From Bacillus sp. FJAT-18017 (lineage in GTDB: Bacteria; Bacillota; Bacilli; Bacillales; Cytobacillaceae), in assembly GCF_001278805.1 (NCBI RefSeq), contig NZ_CP012602.1, positions 2,448,001 through 2,512,000 of the forward strand: DNA of 64,000 nucleotides. The letters run 5' to 3'. This document shows, one piece after another, positions 28,434-37,218 of this stretch (positions are counted from its first letter, which is position 1; the number at the start of each line of letters is the position of its first letter). The position numbers and the translations under genes are program-made. The notes beneath the pieces are model-generated. The model had not been told where the DNA came from and did no database searches. It was given only the letters and a program-made list of their open reading frames with translations.

Positions 28434-28888
28434 GCTATTTCCTCCTTCTGTTCTTTGGAATCAAGCTTATTTTTTACGGTTTGACGAAAAATATCAACAG
28501 TTTTTTTGGGAATAAGTAAAGTGCAAGCGCCTTCGTGATAGGCAAAGATGGGCCTCGAGCCAGGCAAAGAGCCGCCTGTCTCTGCGATGTTAATTCACGG
28601 ATGCTTTCCTTTGTGTCCCTGCGATGATTATTCTTAGAAGCTTTTCTTAGTGGTCAGCGCCGTATGGACCGAAGTACACTAGGCGTTAGGCGCTCCTAGA
28701 AAATCCTCATTACGCTATCGCGTAATTTCGTGCGATGCATTTTCGGGAAGCTTTCCTTGTGCTATCGCTTTTTCTTCGTGCAATGTTAATGCCGCCGAAG
28801 CTTTCCTTGTGGAGCAAACAAGAAAAAGCCCTGGCAATTAGCCATGGCTTCTCCCCTATACCTTATTTGTGCCGCTTCTTGCGGAAAT
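28434..28888. repeat. Repeat-rich spacer between sspN and tlp
   Basis: The spacer contains no convincing gene. It has dispersed repeat pieces: a GTGCAAGCGCC start near 28521, CTCTGCGATG and TTTGTGTCCCT modules, GATGATTATTC, the palindrome TACGCTATCGCGTA, and the repeated CGAAGCTTTCCTTGTG-like block near 28745 and 28797. The TTTGTGTCCCT and ATGATTATTC modules recur near 57690-57735. Confidence 0.55.
28822..28850 (-). terminator. Terminator after sspN
   Basis: AAGCC and GGC pair with GCC and GGCTT across a five-base loop, with a two-base internal mismatch and a T-rich minus-strand tail. Confidence 0.65.
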
Positions 28889-29032
28889 TTATTCGCCTTT
28901 AGTTTGGATTACTTGGGCGTGTTTACCTGAAGTATCGTTCATTTTTTTCCCTTTATTTCCGCTAAAACCTCTTGGCTGAGTCCCAAGATGGCTAGGTACA
29001 TGGTGTTTGCTATCGCGTTTTGGATTTCCCAT
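28889..29032 (-). CDS. sspN: Small acid-soluble spore protein SspN
   Basis: Minor spore core protein of 47 residues. The second of two close ATGs is chosen: it is seven bases after GGAGG and gives the family length. The sequence MGNPKRDSKHHVPSHLG, then a Lys/Gly-rich centre and the end KHAQVIQTKGE match the SspN pattern well. It should be expressed in the forespore. It lies between tlp and the FbpB-like gene on the same strand. Confidence 0.88.
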   Translation of the reverse strand: MGNPKRDSKHHVPSHLGTQPRGFSGNKGKKMNDTSGKHAQVIQTKGE

Positions 29033-29094
29033 CTTCATCCCTCCTGCAATTATTTTTGCCTTTGAGGTAAAAAAGATGAGTGGTAAACAATGTG

Positions 29095-29226
29095 TTATTC
29101 AGCCTTGCCGAGGCGCTTGGCTTCTAATCGAAGCTCGATTTTTTCCATGGCTTCATGATCTTTCAGAAGCTGGCTTTTATTTTCGGAAACAAGCTCAGCA
29201 AATGTCCGTTTTCGTGGCTTTCGCAT
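29095..29226 (-). CDS. FbpB-like Fur-regulated basic protein
   Basis: Small basic protein of 43 residues with a strong RBS (AAGGAAGG). Residues MRKPRKRTFAELVSENK and EAMEKIELRLEAKR fit the FbpB family. In B. subtilis FbpB is Fur-regulated and works with the small RNA FsrA to spare iron. No convincing Fur box was seen upstream, so iron control is inferred only from the family. Confidence 0.6.
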   Translation of the reverse strand: MRKPRKRTFAELVSENKSQLLKDHEAMEKIELRLEAKRLGKAE

Positions 29227-29362
29227 GGTATCACCTTCCTTACTACTATTCTAACAGTAAGTATGCCCGCAATCGCTTTCAATTATTACAACTTTTTGAA
29301 AATTTAATCGAGGGAATAACTGGAAGGTAAATACCATATATCTTTTGATTATTCATGGAACC

Positions 29363-29392
29363 AAAAAACCGCCAGGAGTGAACCTGACGGCT
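29363..29392 (-). terminator. Terminator after yneN
   Basis: CCGCCAGG and CCTGACGG pair with one mismatch; the minus strand then has GGTTTTTTGG. Confidence 0.7.
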
Positions 29393-29399
29393 TGTTTGT

Positions 29400-29924
29400 T
29401 TATTGGAGGTCTTCCACATACTGGACCATAGCATCATGAGGCATTGCCCCTATGAATTTTTCCTGGATAACCCCATTGCTATCAATGAAAAATGAAGTAG
29501 GGATTGAAACAACTTGATATTGTTGGTTCACCTTATCTTCTTCATCAAGAAGAATCGGAAAGGTTATTCCATTTTCATCAATGAATCCCTGTACATCAAG
29601 CTGGGGGTCGATATTTACTGCAAGGATGACAAGATCTTCAGAAGCTTCTTCATGTAGCTTCTGCATGTCGGGCATTTCTTTTTTACAAGGTGCACACCAG
29701 GTTGCCCAGAAGTTCAGCATGACCTTTTTGCCTTTCAACTCGGAAAGTTTGACGGTATCACCTTTTAATGTTTTAAGTTCAAAATCCGGGGCTTTTACAC
29801 CTGCTTCAAGTATTTGAGCCGAAGCATCTTTTGATGGCTCTTCTTTTTTATTATCAAGTGATACAAACATGGCAATGGCCATCAATGCGAGTATTAGAAC
29901 GCTGGCTATCCACTTTTTTGCCAT
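29400..29924 (-). CDS. yneN: Membrane-anchored thioredoxin-like protein (TlpA/ResA type)
   Basis: Extracytoplasmic thiol-disulfide oxidoreductase of 174 residues. An N-terminal hydrophobic anchor (residues 5-24) is followed by a thioredoxin domain with the active site WATWCAPCKKEMP near residue 73, an inserted ResA-like section (LVILAVNIDPQ) and the cis-proline VSIPTSFFI near residue 140. The CxxC pair is CAPC. It probably reduces protein or haem-protein disulfides outside the membrane. It stands next to acnA as in B. subtilis. No selenocysteine is present here. Confidence 0.87.
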   Translation of the reverse strand: MAKKWIASVLILALMAIAMFVSLDNKKEEPSKDASAQILEAGVKAPDFELKTLKGDTVKLSELKGKKVMLNFWATWCAPCKKEMPDMQKLHEEASEDLVILAVNIDPQLDVQGFIDENGITFPILLDEEDKVNQQYQVVSIPTSFFIDSNGVIQEKFIGAMPHDAMVQYVEDLQ

Positions 29925-30134
29925 TGTAGCGCCCCTCCTTTTTAACTACTATCCCGATTTTACACTATCTAAAGAGAGGAAATAAAGGTAATTGCATAAG
30001 AAATCGTGCCGATACTGTGACAATGGACACTTAGGCCTTATTCACCACCATGTAGCGGGCATTCCTCGTATGTTGCATAATATTCAGCTAGAAAACCTTT
30101 GAACATTGTATATTGACAAATGCGAAGCCTCCAA

Positions 30135-30164
30135 CAAATAAAGACACCATACGATTGTATGGTG
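30135..30164 (-). terminator. Terminator after aconitase
   Basis: CACCATAC, GATT, GTATGGTG hairpin; minus-strand tail TCTTTATTT. Confidence 0.75.
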
Positions 30165-30182
30165 CCCTAAAGTATCAAAAGT

Positions 30183-32891
30183 TTATGCCTTCAATTTTTC
30201 ACGAAGAACCATTGGAAGGATACCGCCATGACGATAGTAGTCAATTTCAACTTCAGAATCGAAGCGGACAAGCACTTCAAATTCTGTTACGTTACCGTCT
30301 TCATCGACTGCTGTCACTTTCAGAAGATCACGAGGGCGAACGTTCTCATCTACTTGTACAGTGATGGTTTCTTTTCCTGTTAGCCCAAGTGTTTCTGCAC
30401 TTTCGCCTTCCTTGAATTGAAGCGGCAGAACGCCCATCATAACAAGGTTTGAACGGTGGATACGCTCAAAGCTTTCTGCGATGACAGTCTTAATTCCAAG
30501 CAGGTTTGTTCCTTTTGCAGCCCAGTCACGGGAAGAGCCCATTCCGTAATCTTTGCCGGCGAGAACAACAAGGCCTGTGCCTTCTTCTTTGTACTTCATG
30601 CAGGCATCGAAAATTGTAGTCACTTCACCCGTTGGCCAGTAGGTTGTAAATCCGCCTTCTGTGCCAGGAGCAACCTGGTTACGGATTCGGATATTGGCGA
30701 AAGTACCGCGCATCATGACTTCGTGGTTACCACGGCGTGAGCCATATGAGTTAAAGTCGCGTGGCTGAACACCTTTTTCAAGCAAATATTTACCTGCAGG
30801 AGTGTTTTTGCCGATTGCCCCAGCCGGTGAAATATGGTCGGTTGTGACGGAATCGCCAAACTTGGCAACAACACGTAGGTTTGCAAGAGGCTCAACCTTG
30901 CCTGGCTCTGGAGACAAGCCTTCAAAATAAGGCGGGTTTTGGATGTAGGTAGAATCCGCATCCCAGCTGTAAAGCGGCTCATTGCTCGTCTGGATTTCAT
31001 TCCAGCGCTCGTTGTCACTGAAAACATTTTCATATTCTCTTCTGAACAATTCAGGAGTAACGGTTTTTCTAACTACTTCATTTACTTCTTCAGTTGTTGG
31101 CCAGATGTCCTTGAAGTAAATATCGTTTCCATCGCGGTCCTTGCCGATTGGCTCAACCTGGAAGTCAACGTTCACATTACCTGCAAGTGCATACGCAACA
31201 ACAAGTGGCGGAGAAGCAAGATAGTTAGCTTTTACTAATGGATGGATACGTCCTTCAAAGTTCCTGTTGCCTGAAAGGACAGACGTAACAAGAAGATCGT
31301 TATCCGCAACCGCTTTTTCGATTTCCTCGCGAAGCGGTCCGGAGTTTCCGATACAAGTTGTACAACCGTAACCAACCAGGTTGAATCCAAGTGTTTCAAG
31401 GTATGGAAGCAAGCCGGAATCACGGAGATATCCTGTAACTACCTTAGAACCAGGTGCCAGTGATGTTTTAACGAACTTTGGTACTTCCATTCCAAGCTCG
31501 ACAGCTTTTTTCGCTACAAGTCCCGCTCCAACGAGTACATATGGATTGGATGTATTTGTACAGGAAGTAATCGCCGCAATAGCGACTGCGCCTGTCTTCA
31601 TTGCTGTCTGGTCGCCGTTGTTGAAGTTTACGGTAACTTCCCTGTCAAGCTCCTTCTCCTTCAACCCGAATCCCTGATTTCCTTGAGGGGCGCTGACGGC
31701 TTTGACGAATTCTTCTTTCATTTTTGAAAGAGGAATCAAATCCTGCGGGCGCTTAGGACCGGACAGGTTGGCTTCAATAACGCTAAGGTCAATTTCAACT
31801 ACATCGGTGTAAACTGGTTCAATCGCTGGATCAAAGAACAGCCCATTCGCTTTGCAGTATGCTTCAACGACGTTTACTTGTTCATCATCACGTCCAGTTA
31901 GGCGCATATAGTCAAGAGATTCGTTATCGATCGGGAAGAAACCGCAAGTTGCGCCGTATTCCGGCGCCATGTTGGCGATTGTCGCACGGTCTGCAAGTGG
32001 CAGCTGCGATACTCCAGGTCCGAAGAATTCAACGAATTTGCCGACTACGCCGTGGCTTCTTAGCACTTGTGTAACCTTCAATGCAAGGTCAGTCGCAGTA
32101 GCGCCATTTGGAAGGGTGCCTACAAGCTTGACACCGATTACTTCAGGAACAGGGAAATAAGACGGCTGGCCAAGCATTCCTGCTTCAGCTTCAATACCGC
32201 CTACACCCCATCCTAGAACGCCAAGGCCATTGATCATCGTTGTATGCGAGTCTGTCCCGACTAGAGTATCAGGATATGCTTCCAATTCTCCATCTGCTGT
32301 CTCGGCAACATGGACAACATCTGCCAGATACTCCAGGTTTACCTGGTGGACTATACCGGTTGCAGGCGGTACAGCGCGATAGTTATTGAATGCCTTTTGT
32401 GCCCAGTTCAAGAACTGGTAACGCTCTGCGTTACGCTCGAATTCAAGAACCATGTTGGCTTCAAGTGATCCAGGGCCGCCGTATTGATCAACCTGTACAG
32501 AGTGGTCAATGACAAGATCGACAGTCTTTTCAGGATTGATCTTATCAGGATCACCGCCCAGGTCTGCTACTGCCTTACGAAGCGAGGCAAGGTCAACAAC
32601 GACCGGAACGCCAGTGAAGTCCTGAAGGATGACGCGTGATGGTTTGAATGGAACATCCACATCACGGACTTCGCTTGTGCCCCATTTTGCCAGGTTTTCA
32701 ACATGCTCCTTTGTGATGACACGGCCATCATTCTGGCGAAGCACCGATTCTAAAAGAACTTTAATGGAATAAGGCAAGTTTGCGACTTTGCCAGCGCCTG
32801 CTTCCTCAAGAGCAGCCAGACGGTAGTAATGGTAGCGTTTACCGTTAGCCTCAAATGAAGAGCGGGCATTAAATACATCATGATTTGTCAT
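30183..32891 (-). CDS. acnA: Aconitate hydratase
   Basis: TCA-cycle enzyme interconverting citrate and isocitrate, and an iron-responsive RNA-binding protein when it loses its cluster. From the ATG preceded by AAGGGGG it has 902 residues, the AcnA/IRP1 length; the open frame upstream is not coding. The three [4Fe-4S] cysteines are in [11 protein letters not shown] near residue 437 and [13 protein letters not shown] near residue 503. The swivel domain has [10 protein letters not shown] near residue 780. A CcpC-type operator is found upstream, which predicts repression relieved by citrate, as for B. subtilis citB. Confidence 0.97.
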   Translation of the reverse strand: MTNHDVFNARSSFEANGKRYHYYRLAALEEAGAGKVANLPYSIKVLLESVLRQNDGRVITKEHVENLAKWGTSEVRDVDVPFKPSRVILQDFTGVPVVVDLASLRKAVADLGGDPDKINPEKTVDLVIDHSVQVDQYGGPGSLEANMVLEFERNAERYQFLNWAQKAFNNYRAVPPATGIVHQVNLEYLADVVHVAETADGELEAYPDTLVGTDSHTTMINGLGVLGWGVGGIEAEAGMLGQPSYFPVPEVIGVKLVGTLPNGATATDLALKVTQVLRSHGVVGKFVEFFGPGVSQLPLADRATIANMAPEYGATCGFFPIDNESLDYMRLTGRDDEQVNVVEAYCKANGLFFDPAIEPVYTDVVEIDLSVIEANLSGPKRPQDLIPLSKMKEEFVKAVSAPQGNQGFGLKEKELDREVTVNFNNGDQTAMKTGAVAIAAITSCTNTSNPYVLVGAGLVAKKAVELGMEVPKFVKTSLAPGSKVVTGYLRDSGLLPYLETLGFNLVGYGCTTCIGNSGPLREEIEKAVADNDLLVTSVLSGNRNFEGRIHPLVKANYLASPPLVVAYALAGNVNVDFQVEPIGKDRDGNDIYFKDIWPTTEEVNEVVRKTVTPELFRREYENVFSDNERWNEIQTSNEPLYSWDADSTYIQNPPYFEGLSPEPGKVEPLANLRVVAKFGDSVTTDHISPAGAIGKNTPAGKYLLEKGVQPRDFNSYGSRRGNHEVMMRGTFANIRIRNQVAPGTEGGFTTYWPTGEVTTIFDACMKYKEEGTGLVVLAGKDYGMGSSRDWAAKGTNLLGIKTVIAESFERIHRSNLVMMGVLPLQFKEGESAETLGLTGKETITVQVDENVRPRDLLKVTAVDEDGNVTEFEVLVRFDSEVEIDYYRHGGILPMVLREKLKA

Positions 32892-32988
32892 ATGTAAACC
32901 CCCTTCTTTCTTCAACACAATAATATAGTAAAAAATTCTAAAAGTCGAAAAGTTTGAACTTCTCCCATCCTCCACGACTTTTCGCACA

Positions 32989-32994
32989 ATTATA
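32989..32994 (-). promoter_or_regulatory. Probable -10 box of the acnA promoter
   Basis: TATAAT on the minus strand about 95 bases before the acnA start. A good -35 hexamer is not present at 17 bases, which is common for CcpC-controlled promoters. Confidence 0.5.
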
Positions 32995-33045
32995 TCGTAA
33001 TATAACGAGATTGCTATGTAAATAATTAGAATGTTATTGATTTCA

Positions 33046-33060
33046 ATAAGTTTTTCTTAT
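33046..33060. promoter_or_regulatory. CcpC operator (dyad) of acnA
   Basis: ATAA, seven bases, TTAT: exactly the dyad known to be bound by CcpC at the B. subtilis citB and citZ promoters. Its centre is about 70 bases upstream of the inferred acnA transcription start, close to the -66 known in B. subtilis. Confidence 0.65.
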
Positions 33061-33261
33061 ACCAAAAACAAAAATAGATCTGTATTTTTGTTTTTGGAGT
33101 ATTTTTCACAATCAGTTACTGCCACAACTCTTTATTGTGGTTTTAATCTCAAAATGGGTCCGCTAAATCGTCAGGAGGTAAAAAACAAATAAAGTTATGG
33201 TAAAAAAGCAAATCATGCTTTTTGTGAATAAGGAAAATATATAAATAGGGGGTGATTAATC

Positions 33262-33411
33262 GTGGCGAAAAAAAGAGCGAATCATGTGCGTCCTGGTATG
33301 AACGCGGCCAAGGCGCAGGGTATGGGTGCTGGATATAACGAAGAAGCTGGAACTGAGCAATTAACGGAGATGGAAAGGCAAAACAATAAAAAGAGGAAAA
33401 AGAATCAATAG
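33262..33411 (+). CDS. sspO: Small acid-soluble spore protein SspO
   Basis: Spore core protein of 49 residues starting at GTG after AGGGGGTGAT. Residues [18 protein letters not shown], then GAGYNEE and the basic end [12 protein letters not shown] match SspO. It is expected in the forespore under sigma-G. It is divergent from acnA, the same arrangement as in B. subtilis, and ends at a bidirectional terminator. Confidence 0.92.
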   Translation: MAKKRANHVRPGMNAAKAQGMGAGYNEEAGTEQLTEMERQNNKKRKKNQ

Positions 33412-33416
33412 GCAGC

Positions 33417-33463
33417 AATAACAGTTAAAGGAACAAGCGAGTGCTTGTTCCTTTAGTGTTATT
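33417..33463. terminator. Bidirectional terminator between sspO and the next gene
   Basis: Very long hairpin: AATAACA plus 13 further bases pair with their complement around a GAGT loop. It serves both converging genes and overlaps the stop at 33459. Confidence 0.9.
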
Positions 33464-33719
33464 GGAAATTATTCACTTCATCAACAATAGACCGTAAATC
33501 CTGCCGGAATTGTTCCAGCTGGGCACGCTGATGTTCAGATGCGACTTCGAGGGCATTTTCTATTTGTGAATATGCTTCATTTACTTCATTTTTCAAATGC
33601 TTTAGTTGGTGGCCGTAGCTTGCACTGTCTCTGATGATTTCCGTATAAAGTTCGTGAGCTTCTTCGTATCCTTGCTGAGCCGCCTGAAATGCTTGCTGTT
33701 TATTCTTGTGGTAAGGCAT
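33459..33719 (-). CDS. Small helical protein of unknown function
   Basis: Protein of 86 residues that appears to be one long amphipathic helix or coiled-coil pair (heptad-like AFQAAQQGYEEAHELYTE, LKNEVNEAYSQIENALE, HQRAQLEQFRQDLRSI). ATG at 33719 is chosen because a GTG four codons earlier overlaps the AAGGAG site. It resembles small DUF-type Bacillus proteins such as the YtzC kind, but I cannot assign it. It converges on sspO. Confidence 0.6.
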   Translation of the reverse strand: MPYHKNKQQAFQAAQQGYEEAHELYTEIIRDSASYGHQLKHLKNEVNEAYSQIENALEVASEHQRAQLEQFRQDLRSIVDEVNNFQ

Positions 33720-33881
33720 CGTGTTGTCCACTCCTTAAATAGGTTAAGCATGTACCGCGTACCGTTAAAGTGTGCACTTTGCATTAAATTATTCAAGGGG
33801 CTTAAAATGCTTGGCATGGATGTTTTCGGAAGGGATAAAACAACTTGCCGGGTCCATCCTAATGAGTAGGAGGGATGAAAA

Positions 33882-34013
33882 ATGGCGAAAAGTAATCGTA
33901 GCAACCGTGAGCTTGTCCAGAATAGCAGCCAGCCTAAACCGCTTAGCGGATCCCATAAAGTAAAAAACCGCCAGCATTCGAGGGCGAAACACAACACCCA
34001 TCATGATATGTAG
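33882..34013 (+). CDS. sspP: Small acid-soluble spore protein SspP
   Basis: Spore protein of 43 residues. The C-terminal half, with [19 protein letters not shown] and the end HNTHHDM, closely fits SspP. The ATG is eleven bases after GGAGGG. It is short and basic as usual and should be expressed in the forespore. In B. subtilis sspP is next to sspO and cotM; here the sel genes follow instead. Confidence 0.88.
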   Translation: MAKSNRSNRELVQNSSQPKPLSGSHKVKNRQHSRAKHNTHHDM

Positions 34014-34014
34014 C

Positions 34015-34057
34015 ATAAAAGAAGCGTCCGATACGTAATCTATCGGACGCCTGTTTC
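34015..34057. terminator. Bidirectional terminator between sspP and selA
   Basis: GCGTCCGATA, seven bases, TATCGGACGC, with T-rich ends on both strands; serves sspP and the convergent selA. Confidence 0.85.
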
Positions 34058-34067
34058 CATATAGGGT

Positions 34068-35474
34068 TTACCACTGGCTAAGTGACTCGATAATGATTGA
34101 TGCTTCTTCTGAAGTAACAGTCCGTAAATCCAACAATACTGCCTCATTTTGGATTCTGCTGATAATTGGAAGTTTGGACTCAAGCCTTAACTTCCTTTCC
34201 AATTGATCAGCAGTAAGTGTGGTATGAGTCAATGCAACTGAATAAGAAGGCAGCAGTACATCAGGCATAGTTCCTCCCCCTACCTGCCCCTTAGTCGGCA
34301 AAATGGTTGTAAGATAGCTTTGGGTTTTGCTTGCAAGTTCGTTTGCAAAATTGGCTGATCGCTCTTTAAGTTTGTCCTGGCTTGTTAAGAGAGCTCCCAC
34401 TGTTGGGATCGATCTAATTCCTTGTTCACCCTTTAAATAAGCTAGCAGAGTAGCTTCAAGTGCTGCCAGAGTCATTTTATCAACCCGGACCACACGGGCA
34501 AGCTGATGCTTTTTAAGCCTATCAATTAATTCTTTTTTTCCAGCGATAATGCCGGCTTGAGGCCCTCCGAGCAGCTTGTCGCCGCTAAAAGAAACAATGT
34601 CGGTTCCCGCTTCAATCACTTCTTTTACATGTGGCTCTTCCCCAATTCCATGCTTACTGAAATTGTATAATGCTCCGCTCCCTAGATCCTCATAGAAAAC
34701 TACGTGGTTATTCTTAGAGACAAGACTAATCAATTCCTGGGCCTCAACACTCTTGGTGAATCCTATCACTTTGAAGTTACTCGTATGTACCTTCATTACC
34801 ATGGCTGTATTTTCATTAATGGCCCGCTCATAATCAGCAAGGTGTGTTTTATTGGTTGTTCCAATTTCAACGAGTTGTGCCCCGCTTTCTTCCATGATAG
34901 AAGAAATCCTGAATGAGCCGCCAATTTCTACGAGCTGTCCTCGTGATACCACAACCTCTTTATTTTTTGCTAAAGCAGTTAAGATAAGGTAAACGGCCGC
35001 TGCGTTGTTGTTTACGACCATTGCTGCTTCCGCCCCGGTAATCTCTTGCAGCAGTTTTTCAATGTGGCTGTGGCGTGAACCGCGCTCGCCTTCCTGAAGC
35101 TTGTATTCAAGATTAGAGTAATTCCCTGCCACTTCGGCTGCATGCCGGATTGCCTCTTCGCTAAGCCTTGCCCTGCCAAGATTCGTATGAAGAATTGTAC
35201 CCGTGGCATTAATAACCCTTTTGATGGTGTAGGAATAGTTCTCACTGACCTTTTTTTGTAGATGTTCAAACAAAGCGTCTATAAAAGCAGCTGTCCCAGG
35301 CTCAGGTCCCTGCCATTGCCCTTTTAGGATACTTGTCCGTATCTCATCCACCACTGCTTTCAACTGCTGGCTTAGCTGTGTGAATTCAATCGATGTTTCT
35401 TCAATTAGATGAAGGAACCGGCTGTCTTGCTGAAGTTCATGGACAGGCGGTATGGAACGAAGCAATTGTTTCAA
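34068..35474 (-). CDS. selA: L-seryl-tRNA(Sec) selenium transferase
   Basis: PLP enzyme converting seryl-tRNA(Sec) to selenocysteinyl-tRNA(Sec) with selenophosphate made by SelD. From TTG at 35474, eight bases after GAAGGGG, it has 468 residues, the SelA length; the open frame upstream crosses the promoter. Key regions are the tRNA-binding N-terminal part, TNLGRARLSEEAI near residue 96, EAAMVVNNNAAAVYL near 145, and the PLP lysine in SFSGDKLLGGPQAG near 296. selB does not follow: the next gene is the convergent sspP. It is transcribed separately from the SelW-like gene, whose terminator lies just before it. Confidence 0.96.
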   Translation of the reverse strand: MKQLLRSIPPVHELQQDSRFLHLIEETSIEFTQLSQQLKAVVDEIRTSILKGQWQGPEPGTAAFIDALFEHLQKKVSENYSYTIKRVINATGTILHTNLGRARLSEEAIRHAAEVAGNYSNLEYKLQEGERGSRHSHIEKLLQEITGAEAAMVVNNNAAAVYLILTALAKNKEVVVSRGQLVEIGGSFRISSIMEESGAQLVEIGTTNKTHLADYERAINENTAMVMKVHTSNFKVIGFTKSVEAQELISLVSKNNHVVFYEDLGSGALYNFSKHGIGEEPHVKEVIEAGTDIVSFSGDKLLGGPQAGIIAGKKELIDRLKKHQLARVVRVDKMTLAALEATLLAYLKGEQGIRSIPTVGALLTSQDKLKERSANFANELASKTQSYLTTILPTKGQVGGGTMPDVLLPSYSVALTHTTLTADQLERKLRLESKLPIISRIQNEAVLLDLRTVTSEEASIIIESLSQW

Positions 35475-35511
35475 AATGGAAAACCCCTTCACGAAATAGT
35501 AGCTTTTTCCC

Positions 35512-35517
35512 ATTATA
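35512..35517 (-). promoter_or_regulatory. Probable -10 box of selA
   Basis: TATAAT on the minus strand 38 bases before the selA TTG start; no strong -35 hexamer was found. Confidence 0.4.
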
Positions 35518-35555
35518 GCACTTAAACATTTTGATTGAGACTCAGTGATGTGAAG

Positions 35556-35595
35556 AAAAAACAAAACTCCCGCAAGTACGTGTCACTTGCGGGAG
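35556..35595 (-). terminator. Terminator of the SelW-like selenoprotein gene
   Basis: CTCCCGCAAGT, seven bases, ACTTGCGGGAG, then TTTTGTTTTTT on the minus strand. It shows that selA has its own promoter. Confidence 0.9.
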
Positions 35596-35602
35596 ATGCA
35601 GA

Positions 35603-35842
35603 TTATAGAGACTCCATTTTGGAGATGACTTCAGCAGCCTTAGGGAAAACGCCTGTTTCATCTTTTGAATAAATTTTTTCGCCATTCACAGTCACTTCGA
35701 AGATCCCCCCTGAAGCAGGAACCAGTTCGAACGTGGATATGTTCTGGCGGAAATGTGTAATCAGTTCCTCCGCGAAACTCGCGGCTTTTGGAGCGTAGTT
35801 TCACATCATGCAAAATTCGACTTTAACTTCAAACTTTCCCAT
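35603..35842 (-). CDS. SelW/Rdx-family selenoprotein with CxxU motif
   Basis: Protein of 79 residues read through an in-frame TGA as selenocysteine. The ATG at 35842 begins GKFEVKVEFCMM, then Sec14 (TGA 35801-35803), forming Cys11-Met-Met-Sec14, the CxxU redox motif of the Rdx (SelW/SelT/SelH) thioredoxin-like family. The body (FAEELITHFRQNISTFELVP, GGIFEVTVNGEKIYSK, then GVFPKAAEVISK) has the beta-alpha-beta-beta-beta-alpha pattern and the conserved GxFP-like end of SelW-like proteins. A hairpin follows the TGA. It is divergent from selD and beside selA. The function is probably thiol redox, by family. Confidence 0.9.
35770..35784 (-). promoter_or_regulatory. Candidate SECIS hairpin of the SelW-like gene
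   Basis: CCGCGA-GUU-UCGCGG on the minus strand: a perfect six-pair stem with a GUU apical loop starting 16 bases after the TGA. The GU in the apical loop matches what is known of SelB-binding bacterial SECIS elements. Confidence 0.8.
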
Positions 35843-36064
35843 TAAATAACCCCCATGTTGAAAATAATATAGCTACGGATATTTTAGTATGCCCGTAAAA
35901 AAGCAGCAAATGATATGCCTATGATACTCGAGGCGGCGAAAAAGCCCCAGTTTTCCGCTTCATTCCCATGCCTCCTAAAAAGGAGTGCGTTTTCCCTTTT
36001 GTGAATTCTGTACACGTGCGGAAATCTTCCTCAAAAGGTATACTAATGATTGGAGGTGGACAAG

Positions 36065-37117
36065 TTGAGCGAACAGGATAAAATCCGCCTGACCTCTTTA
36101 TCGACTAAAGCTGGTTGAGGCTGCAAAATTGGTCCTGAGGACCTTGCGCAAGTTTTGCGTAATTTACCAAAACAAGACCCTATTCCGGAATTGCTTGTCG
36201 GCAATGAAACATCGGATGATGCAGGTGTGTATAAAATCTCTGATTCACTTGCCCTTATTCAAACGGTCGATTATTTCACACCAGTAGTTGATGATCCGTA
36301 TATGTTTGGGCAAATTGCCGCCGCTAATTCGCTGAGTGACGTTTATGCTATGGGCGGCGAGCCGAAAACAGTCATGAACATTGTTGGCTATCCTATCAAG
36401 AAGCTTGGCGCTGATATGCTTTCTGAAATATTGCGTGGAGCGGCCGATAAGGTAAAGGAAGCAGGAGCTATCACGATTGGCGGACATTCCGTGGATGACC
36501 AGGAGCCGAAATTCGGCCTTTCTGTAACAGGATTCGTCCATCCGGAAAAGTTCTGGAAGAATGTTGGCGCCCGCCCTGGTGATGTGCTCGTCCTGACAAA
36601 GCCAATTGGAGTAGGTATTCTGACTACTGGAATCAAGCGTGGAGCTGTTACAGCGGCCCAGGAAGAAAAAGTGACTGCAACGATGGCGACGCTAAATAAA
36701 ACGGCTGCAGAAGCGCTGCAAAACTATTCCCCGCATGCGGTTACCGATGTCACTGGTTTCGGTTTGGCAGGCCATGGCAGTGAAATGGCCAGAGGAAGTG
36801 ACGTAAGCTTTGAATTGGATTTCAACTCAATTCCTTGCCTGGAAGGAACGATCGAACTCGCACGCGATGGAGTTGTCCCTGGAGGTTCGAAATCAAACCA
36901 TTCCTGGCTTAAGAATGATGTTGAATACAGCGGCTTAGAGCTTGCAGAACAGCTTGTTGTCTGTGATGCGATTACATCCGGAGGCCTTCTGGCTTCCATT
37001 TCACCAGATGAAGCAGAAAAGTTCGTGGCCGACCTGCATGCATTGGGCGTAAAGGATGCGGCCATCATCGGTAAAGTGACCGAGCGGAAAGAAAAGTTGA
37101 TTTATATCAGCAAATAA
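36065..37117 (+). CDS. selD: Selenide, water dikinase (selenophosphate synthase), Sec-containing
   Basis: Makes selenophosphate from selenide and ATP, the selenium donor for SelA. TTG at 36065 follows GGAGGTGG; the protein is 350 residues with TGA (36116-36118) read as Sec18. The motif is Lys15-Ala-Gly-Sec18-Gly-Cys-Lys, where E. coli SelD has Cys17; Sec at this site is known in other bacteria. Later parts (VGNETSDDAGVY, QTVDYFTPVVDDPYMFG and VTDVTGFGLAGHG, each a conserved SelD block) complete a full-length enzyme. Standard calling would start it downstream and lose the catalytic residue. It is divergent from the SelW-like gene. Confidence 0.95.
36131..36143 (+). promoter_or_regulatory. Candidate SECIS hairpin of selD
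   Basis: GGUCC-UGA-GGACC, a five-pair stem with a three-base loop starting 12 bases after the Sec codon. The loop has G in the middle but the stem is shorter than in the other two selenoprotein genes. Confidence 0.6.
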
Positions 37118-37135
37118 TTCGGATGGCTAAATGGA

Positions 37136-37180
37136 AAAACTACTCTTGGCAAAGTATTTCATGCTATGAGTAGTTTTTTT
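37136..37180 (+). terminator. Terminator after selD
   Basis: AAAACTACTC pairs with GAGTAGTTTT over a long 22-base loop and ends in seven T. Confidence 0.75.
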
Positions 37181-37218
37181 GTACCCTCTCATATTTAATT
37201 CCCCTAAGCGAGAAAGTT

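Larger units (their letters stand above)
32892..33261. other. Divergent promoter region between acnA and sspO
   Basis: Holds the acnA promoter and CcpC site on the minus strand and, towards sspO, two small hairpins: CCACAA/TTGTGG at 33122-33140 followed by TTTT, and AAAAAGCA/TGCTTTTT at 33203-33223. No ORF is supported. Confidence 0.5.
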
